NCBI RefSeq assembly: GCF_900101265.1
Contig: NZ_FMZS01000001.1
Location: 372,001-436,000 of the forward strand
Length of the DNA stretch: 64,000 bases
Origin: Massilia sp. PDC64
GTDB lineage: Bacteria; Pseudomonadota; Gammaproteobacteria; Burkholderiales; Burkholderiaceae_D
Reading direction: 5' to 3'
Of this stretch, positions 9,403 through 17,880 are shown one piece after another. A model generated the notes under the pieces. That model was given only the letters and a program-made list of their open reading frames with translations, did no database searches and was not told the origin of the DNA. Each line of letters begins with the position of its first letter. Position 1 is the first letter of the stretch. A program made the position numbers and the translations under genes.

Positions 9403-9834
9403 GTGCAGATCGAAAAAAAACAGAACCACAGCACCCCGTCTTCGTCCGCGGCCAAAAGCAGCGGGACGAGGGTGGCCCAGGAATATGCCGCAATTTTCCC
9501 TACCCGGCTTGCGCTGGCGCGCTGGACGCGCGGTGGCGACATCCCGCATGTACATTGTTTCGAACACCAGCTACCGATGCGGGCCGCATGGTATGAGCAG
9601 GCGCAGCGCCGCTTTCAGGCGTGGCTGGAGACAGGCGGCTTTCATCAGCCCGAGCCGGACAGTCTTGATAGCGTTATCGCAGATACTTCCCAGCAAGGCG
9701 GCGAGTCCACCGAACTTATCAGCAAGAAGGTCGTCGTGCACGGCGGCCCGCGGTCGACGGCCCGGTCGTCGGATACACCGTTAGCAAATTTGAAATCGAT
9801 TCCACGCGTACCCGGCGACAGCCCTCAAAAATGA
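9403..9834 (+). CDS. Small hypothetical protein, GTG start
   Basis: I do not recognise this 143-residue protein. It is supported by a GAGG ribosome site at 9394-9397, five bases before the GTG at 9403, and by a strong hairpin terminator that begins right after its TGA. The sequence is polar, with a Ser/Lys-rich N-terminus, a central segment with two Trp (ARWTRGGDIPHVHCFEHQLP and AWYEQAQRRFQAWLETGG) and a disordered, Ser/Pro-rich C-terminus. No signal peptide or membrane segment is seen. An overlapping plus-strand frame (9350-9784) and a minus-strand frame compete but have worse starts. It could be a small orphan or a decayed gene. Confidence 0.45.
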   Translation: MQIEKKQNHSTPSSSAAKSSGTRVAQEYAAIFPTRLALARWTRGGDIPHVHCFEHQLPMRAAWYEQAQRRFQAWLETGGFHQPEPDSLDSVIADTSQQGGESTELISKKVVVHGGPRSTARSSDTPLANLKSIPRVPGDSPQK

Positions 9835-9986
9835 AAACGACGGCATACGCCGTCGTTTCCTTCCCGATTGGGACTCCAGCTTGAGGAATTGAATTCTCTC
9901 GAAACCGCACGAATGCGGGTCTGAAGCGGTTCCGACAACGCCAGGAACAGGCTGGTTTCCGTGTCGTTTGCGCCGAAACAGCTACA
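9827..9986 (-). ncRNA. Candidate small RNA (about 160 nt), family not recognised
   Basis: On the minus strand a promoter (TTGAAT, 16 bases, TATAGT; 9992-10019) is followed by an open stretch without a gene. At the far end a 10-bp perfect stem (9835-9844 with 9849-9858) runs on the minus strand into TTTTCATTTTT, a good intrinsic terminator. In between is a CCGCA-TTCG-TGCGG hairpin (9905-9918), a classic UUCG tetraloop, and an imperfect AATT-containing stem near 9882-9900. No start codon with a ribosome site is evident. I could not match it to 6S RNA, tmRNA or another known class. It is oriented away from sppA and convergent with the small gene at 9403. Confidence 0.5.
9835..9860. terminator. 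Bidirectional intrinsic terminator
   Basis: AAACGACGGC and GCCGTCGTTT form a 10-bp stem with a 4-base loop. On the plus strand it follows the stop of the gene at 9403 and ends in TTTCC. On the minus strand it ends in TTTTCATTTTT, so it is stronger there and would end the candidate small RNA. Confidence 0.75.
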
Positions 9987-9991
9987 CACCA

Positions 9992-10019
9992 ACTATAGCC
10001 TACCGTGCGCAGGATTCAA
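9992..10019 (-). promoter_or_regulatory. Sigma-70-type promoter of the candidate small RNA
   Basis: Read on the minus strand: -35 TTGAAT (10014-10019), a 16-base spacer and -10 TATAGT (9992-9997). A start near 9985 would give a transcript reaching the terminator at 9835-9858. Confidence 0.5.
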
Positions 10020-10058
10020 GCCCAATATTGAGACATATCAGTTGTCCGATGCCCGTGC

Positions 10059-11060
10059 TCAGCGCAAGCTGGGCACGGCACCCCGGTAGAGCGAATGCAC
10101 AGCACCGGCGCCGACCGACGCGCCAAATTTCTTCAGCACGCGTTCCGGCAAGCCTTCGTGTGCCGTGTAGTCGATGATGTCTTCCGCTTTCACGACATCG
10201 CGCGCGACCGTGTCCACGGTACCGAAGCCATCCGCGAGTCCCATCTCGACCGCCTTGGCACCGGTCCAGTAAAGACCGGAAAAGATTTCCGGGTTTTCCT
10301 TCAGGCGTTTTCCACGCCCGGCACGCACGACAGCAATAAATTGCTCGTGGATCTCGTTGAGCATCTCGAGCGCGTGCTGTTTCTGCTTGTCGGACTGCGG
10401 GCTGAACGGATCCAGGAAGCCCTTGTTCTCGCCCGCCGTCAGCAGGCGGCGCTCGATGCCGAGCTTGTCCATCAGGCCCGTGAAGCCGAAGCCGTCCATC
10501 AATACGCCGACAGACCCGACGATACTGGCCTTGTTAACGTAGATCTTGTCCGCAGCCGCCGCGATGTAATAACCGCCGGACGCGCAGATCTCGTCCACGA
10601 CCACGTACAAGGGTTTGTTCGGATACCCCTTCTTGAGTCGCTGGATTTCATCGACGATGATGCCCGCCTGCACGGGACTGCCGCCCGGGCTGTTGATACG
10701 GAGGACGATGGCCGCCGACCCCGGATCGGAAAATGCCTTGTTCAGCGACGGGATGACGGTATCCGCAGCGCCGCTGCCTTCGTCCTCGATGGCGCCGTCG
10801 ATCTCGATCAGCGCCGTGTGACGACCCAGCGCCTCGATGTCCGAACTGCCGAAGTTGAAGTCGAAATACGCCCAGATCGCGAAAAATGCTACCAGAAGAA
10901 AGGACAGCTTGAAGAAGATGCCCCAGCGGCGCGCGGCCCGCTGTTCGCGTACGGTGGCAAAGACGAGACGCTCCAGGGTCTCGCGCTCCCAGTTGCTGAA
11001 GGTCGCCGGGGCGGCCGGTCGGTTGTCGTTCGGATTGTCGTTCCTGGTGTTGTCGCTCAT
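10059..11060 (-). CDS. sppA: Signal peptide peptidase SppA, S49 family
   Basis: The 333-residue short-form SppA has one membrane helix (about 47-65) and a periplasmic serine-lysine protease domain. The nucleophile Ser lies in ICASGGYYIA (about Ser161) and the general-base Lys in GENKGFLDPFSP (about Lys213). INSPGGSPVQAG is the oxyanion region. It degrades cleaved signal peptides in the membrane. The gene follows the Rieske gene by about 15 bases, so rluC, HAD, Rieske and sppA probably form one transcript. Confidence 0.92.
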   Translation of the reverse strand: MSDNTRNDNPNDNRPAAPATFSNWERETLERLVFATVREQRAARRWGIFFKLSFLLVAFFAIWAYFDFNFGSSDIEALGRHTALIEIDGAIEDEGSGAADTVIPSLNKAFSDPGSAAIVLRINSPGGSPVQAGIIVDEIQRLKKGYPNKPLYVVVDEICASGGYYIAAAADKIYVNKASIVGSVGVLMDGFGFTGLMDKLGIERRLLTAGENKGFLDPFSPQSDKQKQHALEMLNEIHEQFIAVVRAGRGKRLKENPEIFSGLYWTGAKAVEMGLADGFGTVDTVARDVVKAEDIIDYTAHEGLPERVLKKFGASVGAGAVHSLYRGAVPSLR

Positions 11061-11075
11061 AAATACCTGGTGTGG

Positions 11076-11474
11076 TTACCCCATCTGGCTGTCGTTCAGG
11101 CCGGATGCCGGCGGACGGATGTGCTGATCCGGTTGCCAATAAATCCGGTTATCGGCTTCCCGCACGGTAATCGGCCGCAGTTTGCCGCCACGGCAAGGTC
11201 CGCCTGCGCAGGCGCCGTTCTCGGGCAAGTAGATGGCGCCATGCGTCGAACACATGAGATACAGCTTGCTCGATTCGAAGAATTCGCCCTTGAACCAGTC
11301 CAGTTCGACCGGTACGTGGGCGCAGCGGTTCAGGTAGGCGTAGATCTTGCCGCCAAAGCGCACGACGAACCCGGTCGCGTCGTCACCGAACGCCTGCACG
11401 GGGAAACGGACACCCTTGCCGCCATCCTCGACGGTCGCCGAATCGCAGATGTAGACATCTTCGGTATCGCTCAT
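11076..11474 (-). CDS. Rieske [2Fe-2S] domain protein
   Basis: The start is at ATG 11472-11474, overlapping the stop of the HAD gene by four bases (ATGA), giving 132 residues. The cluster-binding motifs are CAH in the LNRCAHVPVEL segment and CSTHGAIYLPENG further on, i.e. C-x-H and C-x-x-H. The extra GACAGGPCRGGKL loop is typical of single-domain Rieske ferredoxins. It is soluble, with no signal peptide or helix. Translation coupling with the HAD phosphatase and sppA suggests co-expression, but its redox partner is unknown. Confidence 0.9.
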   Translation of the reverse strand: MSDTEDVYICDSATVEDGGKGVRFPVQAFGDDATGFVVRFGGKIYAYLNRCAHVPVELDWFKGEFFESSKLYLMCSTHGAIYLPENGACAGGPCRGGKLRPITVREADNRIYWQPDQHIRPPASGLNDSQMG

Positions 11475-12130
11475 GCGTTCTCGACCAGCCACTGGTGCAG
11501 TTCGGGCACGTTCTTTGCCGTGAAAACCGGATGGCATGCCTGCAACTGCTGGACCGGATGGGCGCCGTACTCGACGGCGATGCCGGAGGCGCCGGCATTA
11601 TTTGCCATAAGCAAGTCATGCGTTGTGTCGCCGATCATAACGGTACGCCGCATGTCCTGGCCGAGTTCCCTTGTCAATTCTTGCAACATTGCCGGGTGCG
11701 GTTTGGAAAATGTCTCGTCGGCGCAACGGGTCGCATCGAACACGGACAGCAATCCCGCCGCGTTCAGGGCGCGGTTCAGGCCCACCCGGCTCTTGCCGGT
11801 CGCCACCGCAAGGAAGTAACCCTCCTGGGAAAGCTCGTCCAGCATCGCCCGCACGCCCTGGAACAGGACCAGTTCATGGTCCTTCGTCAGGAAGTGGTAG
11901 CGATAGCGTTCGACCATGCGGGGATACAGGGCCGGATCGATGTTCGGCATGACGGCCTGCATGGCTTCGCCCAACCCGAGGCCGATCACGTGCGACGCCG
12001 CGGCATCGCTGGGGACAGCCAGGCCCAGGTCCTTGGCTGCCGACTGTATACATTTGACGATGGTGGCGGTGCTGTCCATCAGCGTGCCGTCCCAGTCGAA
12101 GACGATCAGATCGAATTGCTTTCTTGCCAT
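11471..12130 (-). CDS. HAD-IA family phosphatase (phosphoglycolate phosphatase-like)
   Basis: The 219-residue protein starts at ATG 12128-12130 (MARKQFDLIVFDWDGTLMDS); a longer frame upstream is a shadow of rluC. HAD motif I is FDWDGTL with the nucleophilic Asp, motif II is the VATGKS segment, motif III is the Lys in SKPHPAML, and motif IV is GDTTHDLLMANNAGA. Cap type and length fit Gph-like phosphatases, but substrate cannot be set from sequence. It lies between rluC and the Rieske gene on one strand. Confidence 0.9.
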   Translation of the reverse strand: MARKQFDLIVFDWDGTLMDSTATIVKCIQSAAKDLGLAVPSDAAASHVIGLGLGEAMQAVMPNIDPALYPRMVERYRYHFLTKDHELVLFQGVRAMLDELSQEGYFLAVATGKSRVGLNRALNAAGLLSVFDATRCADETFSKPHPAMLQELTRELGQDMRRTVMIGDTTHDLLMANNAGASGIAVEYGAHPVQQLQACHPVFTAKNVPELHQWLVENA

Positions 12131-12168
12131 GTCTCCCGGCGCTCGTGGCGCCGGCTCCTCATTCCGCG

Positions 12169-13230
12169 TTATCGATGGGTAGTGCGTGTTTTGAGTTCCT
12201 GCGCTGGCCCCAAGCTTACCAAGAAACGCTCGCATTCCGCCGGCAACGGCGCCTTCAGGGTCAGTGGCTTGCCCGTGTCGGGGTGCTGGAACGTGATCTG
12301 GTACGCGTGCAGGAACATGCGACGCAAGGCGCCACGTGTGTCGGTTGCCTTCTGAAGCTGCTTGTTGAGCGCAAAATCGCCGTATTTCTCGTCGCCGAGG
12401 ATCGGGAAGCCACTGGACGCCAGGTGCACGCGGATCTGGTGCGTGCGTCCCGTCTTGAGTTCGGCTTCCAGCAACGCGTAGTCCGGCCACTTGCGCAGCA
12501 GGTTGAACACGGTATGCGCTTCCTGGCCGCCCGCCTGCACGACGACACGACGCTCGCCGTCCGGCGTCGTGTATTTATGAAGCGGCAACTTCACGTGCTG
12601 GCGCGGGTTGCGCCAGTCGCCGGCCACCATGGTCAGGTAGCGCTTGTCCGTTGTGCCGTCACGCATCTGCTCGTGCAGGCTGGTCAACGCGGACCGTTTC
12701 TTTGCAAGCAACAACAAGCCGGACGTTTCGCGGTCCAGGCGGTGCACCAGTTCCAGGAATTTGGCGTCCGGCCGGGCCGCGCGCAATTGTTCGATGACGC
12801 CATACGACACGCCCGAACCGCCATGCACGGCCACGCCGGCCGGCTTGTCGATCACGAGCAGGTGGTTGTCTTCGTGCACGATGGCAAATTCCGCACCCGG
12901 CACGGTGGCGCTGCCCGCGGGCTTTTCGGCCATGCGGACGGGCGGGATGCGGACGATGTCGCCCGCGGCCAGACGGTACAACTGATCGATGCGACCTTTG
13001 TTCACGCGCACTTCGCCGGAGCGGAGAATGCGGTAAATATGGCTTTTTGGGACACCCTTGCAGACGCGCAGCAGGTAATTATCGATGCGCTGGCCTGCTT
13101 CTTCCTCGGTGATTGTGACAAACTGAGCAGTGGCAGGGGGGCGGCTATCTGTCTGTGATGAAGGGGGAACAACATCGTTTTGCAAGGTCATTCGCTCTGT
13201 CTTCCCAGAAATTCTCTCTAAGTCCTTCAT
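12169..13230 (-). CDS. rluC: 23S rRNA pseudouridine synthase RluC
   Basis: The 353-residue protein has an N-terminal S4 domain (RIDNYLLRVCKGVPKSHIYRILRSGEVRVNKGR) and the RluA-type catalytic motif LVHRLDRETSGLLLLAK (nucleophilic Asp about 166). RTHQIRVHLASSGFPILGD follows. It modifies U955/U2504/U2580 in E. coli numbering. The start is uncertain: ATG at 13230 or Met14 at 13191. It is transcribed divergently from rne, the same arrangement as in E. coli. On the minus strand TTGACC followed by TATATT-like sequence near 13235-13257 could be its promoter. Confidence 0.92.
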   Translation of the reverse strand: MKDLERISGKTERMTLQNDVVPPSSQTDSRPPATAQFVTITEEEAGQRIDNYLLRVCKGVPKSHIYRILRSGEVRVNKGRIDQLYRLAAGDIVRIPPVRMAEKPAGSATVPGAEFAIVHEDNHLLVIDKPAGVAVHGGSGVSYGVIEQLRAARPDAKFLELVHRLDRETSGLLLLAKKRSALTSLHEQMRDGTTDKRYLTMVAGDWRNPRQHVKLPLHKYTTPDGERRVVVQAGGQEAHTVFNLLRKWPDYALLEAELKTGRTHQIRVHLASSGFPILGDEKYGDFALNKQLQKATDTRGALRRMFLHAYQITFQHPDTGKPLTLKAPLPAECERFLVSLGPAQELKTRTTHR

Positions 13231-14013
13231 TTTGAATATATAATCGACAGGCGGCGGTCAAACCTCTGCAGGTGTAAGAATTAAAACGATATTTTACACA
13301 GGGGCGTCTCCATCGGCCCCGCCAAAATGCAAATTCGATGGAAAAAAACGGAATCCCCAAACCGTCGCAAGCGGCAGTAGTGTCGCGGCATCGCAGCGAC
13401 AATGCGAAAGCGCAGCGGCGGATTTCAAGGATTTCTAGACGTGTACGCACATTCCTGTGCGAACCTGGGTTGCACCGCAGTTGCAATCGGGTAGCCGCAC
13501 AGGATGCAGGATTGGATTGTTTGGAATTGTAAGGATAAGTACCGGCAAGCCGGCCGCAGGGTCGGCTCGCCGGGTGATGGCGTCGATAACGCTTGCCGTT
13601 TCGCCCGACCCGAAGTAAGGAGCCGCTAGACCGTCGTGAGCCGTAGCAATGTTGCTGGAGACAGTCATCCGGGAAGATCACGCAGGTGCGCAATCCGCAC
13701 CGCGGTCTTCACGCCCCGGAGCGCCCGTTTCGGCAGCATCGTTTCGCTCCCCGGCATGCGCGCCGACTGAAGATCTGGCTGTGTCGCACCGCTTGCCTGC
13801 CCCTGTGCCGCCCGATCGGGCCGCCCGGTCCGGCAAGACGTCCGTGCGCGGGGCAATCACGTTCGACGCCACTGCGCCCTGTGGCCGGCCATGCCGTGCC
13901 ACGCCCCGGGCATACCACCGCCAACACTCCCTTCCCCGCGTACATCCCTGTACTTTCGCCGCTCTTGCGTAAAGACGGCATGAAACGGCCCACGGGTCGC
14001 GGAGTTTATAAAA
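13231..14013 (+). promoter_or_regulatory. rluC-rne intergenic region: long structured rne leader
   Basis: About 780 bases without a supported gene precede rne. A perfect -10 TATAAT lies at 13239-13244 (weak -35 CTCTAA at 13216-13221); if used, the rne leader would be about 760 nt. Several hairpins are visible: TGTCGC/GCGACA (13381-13401), CGCACA-TTCC-TGTGCG (13446-13461), and an alternative CCTGTGCG/CGCACAGG (13454-13461 with 13496-13503) that encloses a TTGCA/TGCAA stem (13470-13486). AGCAA/TTGCT lies near 13647. In E. coli the rne 5' UTR mediates autoregulation; the same role here is inference. Confidence 0.55.
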
Positions 14014-17000
14014 ATGAAACGTATGTTGTTTAACGCTACGCAGCAAGAGGAGCTGCGCGTAGCGATCGTCGATGGCCAGAAACTGATCGACATCGATATC
14101 GAGACCGCCGGTCGCGAACAGCGAAAGTCGAATATCTACAAAGGCGTCATCACCCGCATCGAACCCTCCCTTGAAGCCTGCTTCGTCAGCTACGGCGAAG
14201 AGCGCCACGGTTTCCTCCCCTTCAAAGAAGTTGCCCGCTCCTATTTCCGCGACGGCGTCGACGTCCGCAATTGCACGATCAAGGAAGCCCTGCGCGAAGG
14301 CCAGGAAATCATGGTCCAGGTCGAAAAGGAAGAACGCGGTAACAAGGGCGCCGCCCTGACCTCGTTCATTTCGCTGGCCGGCCGCTACCTGGTCCTGATG
14401 CCGAACAATCCGCGTGGCGGCGGCGTGTCGCGCCGCGTCGAAGGCGAAGAACGCCAGGAACTGCGCGAGACGATGGACAAGCTGGACCTGCCGCAGGGCA
14501 TGTCCGTCATCGCCCGCACCGCCGGCATCGGCCGCACCGTCGAAGAACTCCAGTGGGACCTGAATTACCTGATGCAGCTGTGGCGCGCGATCGAAGGCGC
14601 CGGCAAGTCGGCGCCCGGTCCGTTCCTGATCTATCAAGAATCGTCGCTGGTCATCCGCGCCATCCGCGACTATTTCCAGCCTGACATCGGCGAAGTCCTG
14701 ATCGACACCGACGAGATCTTCGACCAGGCCCAGCAGTTCATGAGCCACGTGATGCCCGACATGGCGCACCGCGTGAAGCGCTACACGGACGACGTGCCGC
14801 TGTTCTCCCGTTTCCAGATCGAACACCAGATCGAGACCGCGTACGCGCGCACCGTGCCGCTGCCGTCCGGCGGCGCGATCGTGATCGACCACACGGAAGC
14901 CCTCGTCTCCATCGACGTCAACTCGGCACGCGCGACCCGCGGCTCGGACATCGAGACCACCGCGTTCAACACGAACCTGGAAGCGGCCGACGAGGTGGCC
15001 CGCCAGCTGCGCCTGCGCGACCTGGGCGGCCTGATCGTCATCGACTTCATCGACATGGAAGTCGCCAAGAACCAGCGCGAAGTGGAACAACGCCTGAAGG
15101 ATGCCCTGCACCATGACCGTGCACGCGTCCAGATGGGCAAGATCTCGCGCTTCGGCCTGATGGAACTGTCGCGCCAGCGCCTGCGTCCGTCGCTGTCGGA
15201 AGGTTCGCACGTGACCTGCCCGCGCTGCTCGGGCACCGGCCACATCCGCGACACGGAATCGTCCGCCCTGCAGGTGCTGCGCATCATCCAGGAAGAGGCG
15301 ATGAAGGAGAATTCGGCCGCGATCCACGTCCAGGTCCCGGTCGACGTCGCCGCCTTCCTGCTGAACGAAAAGCGCGGCGAAGTCCTCAAGATCGAGACGC
15401 GCCACCGCATCACCGTCATCCTGGTCCCGAACAAGCACCTGGAAACGCCGCACTACAAGCTCGAGCGCATCAAGCACGACGATCCGCGCCTGGACGTCGA
15501 GACCGCCAGCTACACGATGGCCGAGTCGGCCGACACCGACATGGCCTTCGCCAAGCGCCAGAAGGAAGAAGCCAAGCCGCGCCAGGAAGCCGTCGTCAAG
15601 ACGATCACCCCGGCCCAGCCGGCACCGATGGTCGACCGCCAGCCGGCCAAGCCGGTCGAGGCGCCCGCCCCGGCACCGGCCCCCGCGCCGGCCGCTGCGG
15701 CCTGGACGCCGCCGGCCCAGGAAGGTTTCTTCGCCAAGCTGCGCAACTTCTTCTTCGGCCGTCCGGCCCCGGTCGCTCCGCCGCCCGCGCCGGTCGCACC
15801 GCCCAAACCCGCTGAAGCCGCGCCGGCTGCCGGCGAACGCGGCGAGCGCGCAGGCCGTGGCCCGCGCAATGCCCGCGGCGGCCGTAACGGTACTGCCGGC
15901 GGCAACGGCCGCAACCGCGCCGAACGCGAGGAACGCGATGTGAACGCCGCCGTGGAAGGCGCCAAGCCGGTCGAGCTTGACGCCAAGCCGGCGCGTCCGC
16001 CGCGCCAGCCGCGTCAACCGCGCGAAGCCCGCGAGCCGCGCGAACAGGCAGCCGTCACGGCGGATGCACAACCGCAAGCCCCGCGTGGCGAGCGTGCCGA
16101 ACGCGGCGAGCGTCCGGAGCGTGGCGAACGTCCGGAACGCGCACCGCGCCAGCCGCGCCAGCCGCGTGAAGGCGCCGAGCGTACGGAACGCGCCGAGCGC
16201 GCCCCGGCCGAACGCGCCCCGGTCGAGGCAAAGTCCGAGGAATTGAATGCAGCCCAGGCCGTGGCGGCCCAGGCGGCCATCACGCTGGCCGGCGAGCCGG
16301 AGATTCCGGAAGCACTGAAGCCGGTGACGGCGAACGTGGGCCCTGCAGGCGAGGAACTGGAAACGGACGCGCATGGCGACGAACCGCGCCGTCGTCGTCG
16401 TCGTGGCGGCCGCAACCGCAACCGCCGCGACCGTGACCAGGTCGAGGGCGCCGAGCAGGACGTCGTCGAAGGCGAAGCACCGGCCTTCACGCCGGTCGCC
16501 GACGAGGAAGCCGCCAAGGTCCAGGCCGAAGCGAAGGCTGCGCAAGCCAAACCTGAGGCGAAGCCGGCCAAAGCCGTCGCCCTGGGTCCGTGGCCGTTCC
16601 CGACCTCGGAATCCATCAAGGCTGCCGCCGTGAAAGCCGCCGCCGAAAAGGCTGCCGCCGAGCAGGCGGAAGCGGCCCGCGTCCAGGCCGAACAGGCTGC
16701 GGCCGCTGCTGCCGCTACTGCCGCTGCGGCTGCAACTGCTGCCGAGCAGGCTGCTGCGCCGGCCGAACCTGCCGTCGAGGCTGCCCCGACTGCCCAGACG
16801 CCGTGGCCGTTCCCGACCACCGAGTCGGTCGCCGCCGCCGTGGCCGACAAGGCCGAGGCCGATGCCGCCGCCCAGCCGGTCGAAACGCACGTCGAAGCAC
16901 CCGTCGAAGCCCAGGCCGCAGCGCCCGCTCCGGCGCCGGTCGAGGCCGAGCAGCCCGTCGTCGCGCAAGCGGCACCGGTGGCCGCTCCGGCTCAGGCTCC

Positions 17001-17205
17001 GGCCCCGGTCGCTGCCGCGCCGGTCGACCTGAACGAGCTGCTGGAAAAAGCGGGCCTGACGCTGGCGTCGACGGATCCGGAAAAGCTGCGCGCCGCCCAG
17101 GAAGCGGCCGCGCAGGTGGAGCCGCCGGCCCGTCCGCGCCGCACGCGCAAGCCGGCGCCGCCGCCGGTCGATGAGCCGCTGATCCAGGTGGATACGCGCC
17201 AATAA
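14014..17205 (+). CDS. rne: Ribonuclease E
   Basis: The 1063-residue endoribonuclease and degradosome scaffold has an N-terminal S1/5'-sensor region (about 1-215). DNase I-like catalytic Asp residues are at 301 ([12 protein letters not shown]) and 344 (LIVIDFIDM), matching E. coli D303 and D346. The zinc-link CPRCSGTGH has Cys402 and Cys405. An amphipathic segment [12 protein letters not shown] (about 571-582) sits where E. coli has its membrane anchor. The tail is disordered: Arg/Gly- and Arg/Pro-rich (about 605-735), [17 protein letters not shown] near 790, then Ala-rich coiled-coil-like stretches. A motif PWPFPT(S/T)ES(I/V) occurs twice (859-868 and 930-939). A terminator follows directly. 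Confidence 0.97.
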   Translation: MKRMLFNATQQEELRVAIVDGQKLIDIDIETAGREQRKSNIYKGVITRIEPSLEACFVSYGEERHGFLPFKEVARSYFRDGVDVRNCTIKEALREGQEIMVQVEKEERGNKGAALTSFISLAGRYLVLMPNNPRGGGVSRRVEGEERQELRETMDKLDLPQGMSVIARTAGIGRTVEELQWDLNYLMQLWRAIEGAGKSAPGPFLIYQESSLVIRAIRDYFQPDIGEVLIDTDEIFDQAQQFMSHVMPDMAHRVKRYTDDVPLFSRFQIEHQIETAYARTVPLPSGGAIVIDHTEALVSIDVNSARATRGSDIETTAFNTNLEAADEVARQLRLRDLGGLIVIDFIDMEVAKNQREVEQRLKDALHHDRARVQMGKISRFGLMELSRQRLRPSLSEGSHVTCPRCSGTGHIRDTESSALQVLRIIQEEAMKENSAAIHVQVPVDVAAFLLNEKRGEVLKIETRHRITVILVPNKHLETPHYKLERIKHDDPRLDVETASYTMAESADTDMAFAKRQKEEAKPRQEAVVKTITPAQPAPMVDRQPAKPVEAPAPAPAPAPAAAAWTPPAQEGFFAKLRNFFFGRPAPVAPPPAPVAPPKPAEAAPAAGERGERAGRGPRNARGGRNGTAGGNGRNRAEREERDVNAAVEGAKPVELDAKPARPPRQPRQPREAREPREQAAVTADAQPQAPRGERAERGERPERGERPERAPRQPRQPREGAERTERAERAPAERAPVEAKSEELNAAQAVAAQAAITLAGEPEIPEALKPVTANVGPAGEELETDAHGDEPRRRRRRGGRNRNRRDRDQVEGAEQDVVEGEAPAFTPVADEEAAKVQAEAKAAQAKPEAKPAKAVALGPWPFPTSESIKAAAVKAAAEKAAAEQAEAARVQAEQAAAAAAATAAAAATAAEQAAAPAEPAVEAAPTAQTPWPFPTTESVAAAVADKAEADAAAQPVETHVEAPVEAQAAAPAPAPVEAEQPVVAQAAPVAAPAQAPAPVAAAPVDLNELLEKAGLTLASTDPEKLRAAQEAAAQVEPPARPRRTRKPAPPPVDEPLIQVDTRQ

Positions 17206-17223
17206 GCGCGTCACCATGAAAAA

Positions 17224-17248
17224 GGAAGCCTCCGGGCTTCCTTTTTTT
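17224..17248 (+). terminator. Intrinsic terminator of rne
   Basis: GGAAGCC and GGCTTCC form a stem (17224-17230 with 17235-17241) with loop TCCG, followed by a run of seven T. Confidence 0.9.
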
Positions 17249-17451
17249 ATGCCTGTGCTACGATAGCGGCGTCGAAAAAGGCAGGACCGGTTTTGGTAAG
17301 CCCGGCCCCTTCGCATCGCGAAGCTCTGTTCCATGCGTGCGCGCATGAGTACCCGCGACGAACCGTCCGGCGCCACTGCGCCCAACGGGTTCGTTCGCGC
17401 ATGCCCGCAGTGGCTGATCGTTCCGAGCGAGCCCACCTTTCGGAGCATGCC

Positions 17452-17820
17452 ATGCAACTGAATCACCTCGACCTTCCCGTCCCCGACGTCGCGGCCACCG
17501 CCGCCTTCTTCACGACCCATTTCGGCTTCCGCCTGCTCGACACGCGCGGCAACAACGGCTTTGCGCTGTTGCTCGGCGAAGGCGGATTCGCGCTCGTCCT
17601 CACGCGGCGGCGCGCCGAAGGCGTACAGGACTATCCCGACAACTTCCACATCGGCTTTCTCGTCGAGTCCGACGAAGCCGTGCACGCCGCCCACGCGCGG
17701 ATGCAGGCGGAAGGCGTGCCCGACCTGCCGCCCGTCTCCTCCCAGCGCGGTGCGACGCTGTTCTATGTGCACGCGCCCGGCGGCATCCTGGTGGAAGTGA
17801 GCCACCGCTCACCCGCCTGA
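17452..17820 (+). CDS. VOC-family (glyoxalase/dioxygenase superfamily) protein
   Basis: The 122-residue single-domain vicinal-oxygen-chelate protein starts at ATG 17452 after GGAG (17442-17445), beginning MQLNHLDLPVPDVAATAAFF. Metal-ligand candidates are His4, His62 of the NFHIGFLV segment, and Glu in GGILVEVSHR at the C-terminus, the usual H/H/E pattern. The substrate is unknown; the family includes glyoxalases, antibiotic-binding proteins and dioxygenases. It is separated from rne by a terminator and about 200 bases with no gene. Confidence 0.85.
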   Translation: MQLNHLDLPVPDVAATAAFFTTHFGFRLLDTRGNNGFALLLGEGGFALVLTRRRAEGVQDYPDNFHIGFLVESDEAVHAAHARMQAEGVPDLPPVSSQRGATLFYVHAPGGILVEVSHRSPA

Positions 17821-17880
17821 TCGGCGCTGCACTGCAGCAATCCGGCGCCGCCCGGTGGCGGATCCGTGCACACTGATCTC

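Noticed and set aside
9350..9784. Alternative plus-strand frame overlapping the small gene at 9403
   Set aside because: No ribosome site, Arg-rich shadow-like composition, and it does not end at the terminator as the GTG-start frame does.
9827..9986. Idea that the candidate small RNA is 6S RNA or tmRNA
   Set aside because: No pairing between the 5' and 3' ends as in 6S RNA, no tag-peptide frame and no tRNA-like CCA end.
13678..17805. Very long minus-strand open frame (1375 codons) opposite rne
   Set aside because: Composition is a mirror of the Ala/Pro/Arg-rich rne tail; no domain or ribosome site. The frame is open only because of strong third-position G/C bias.
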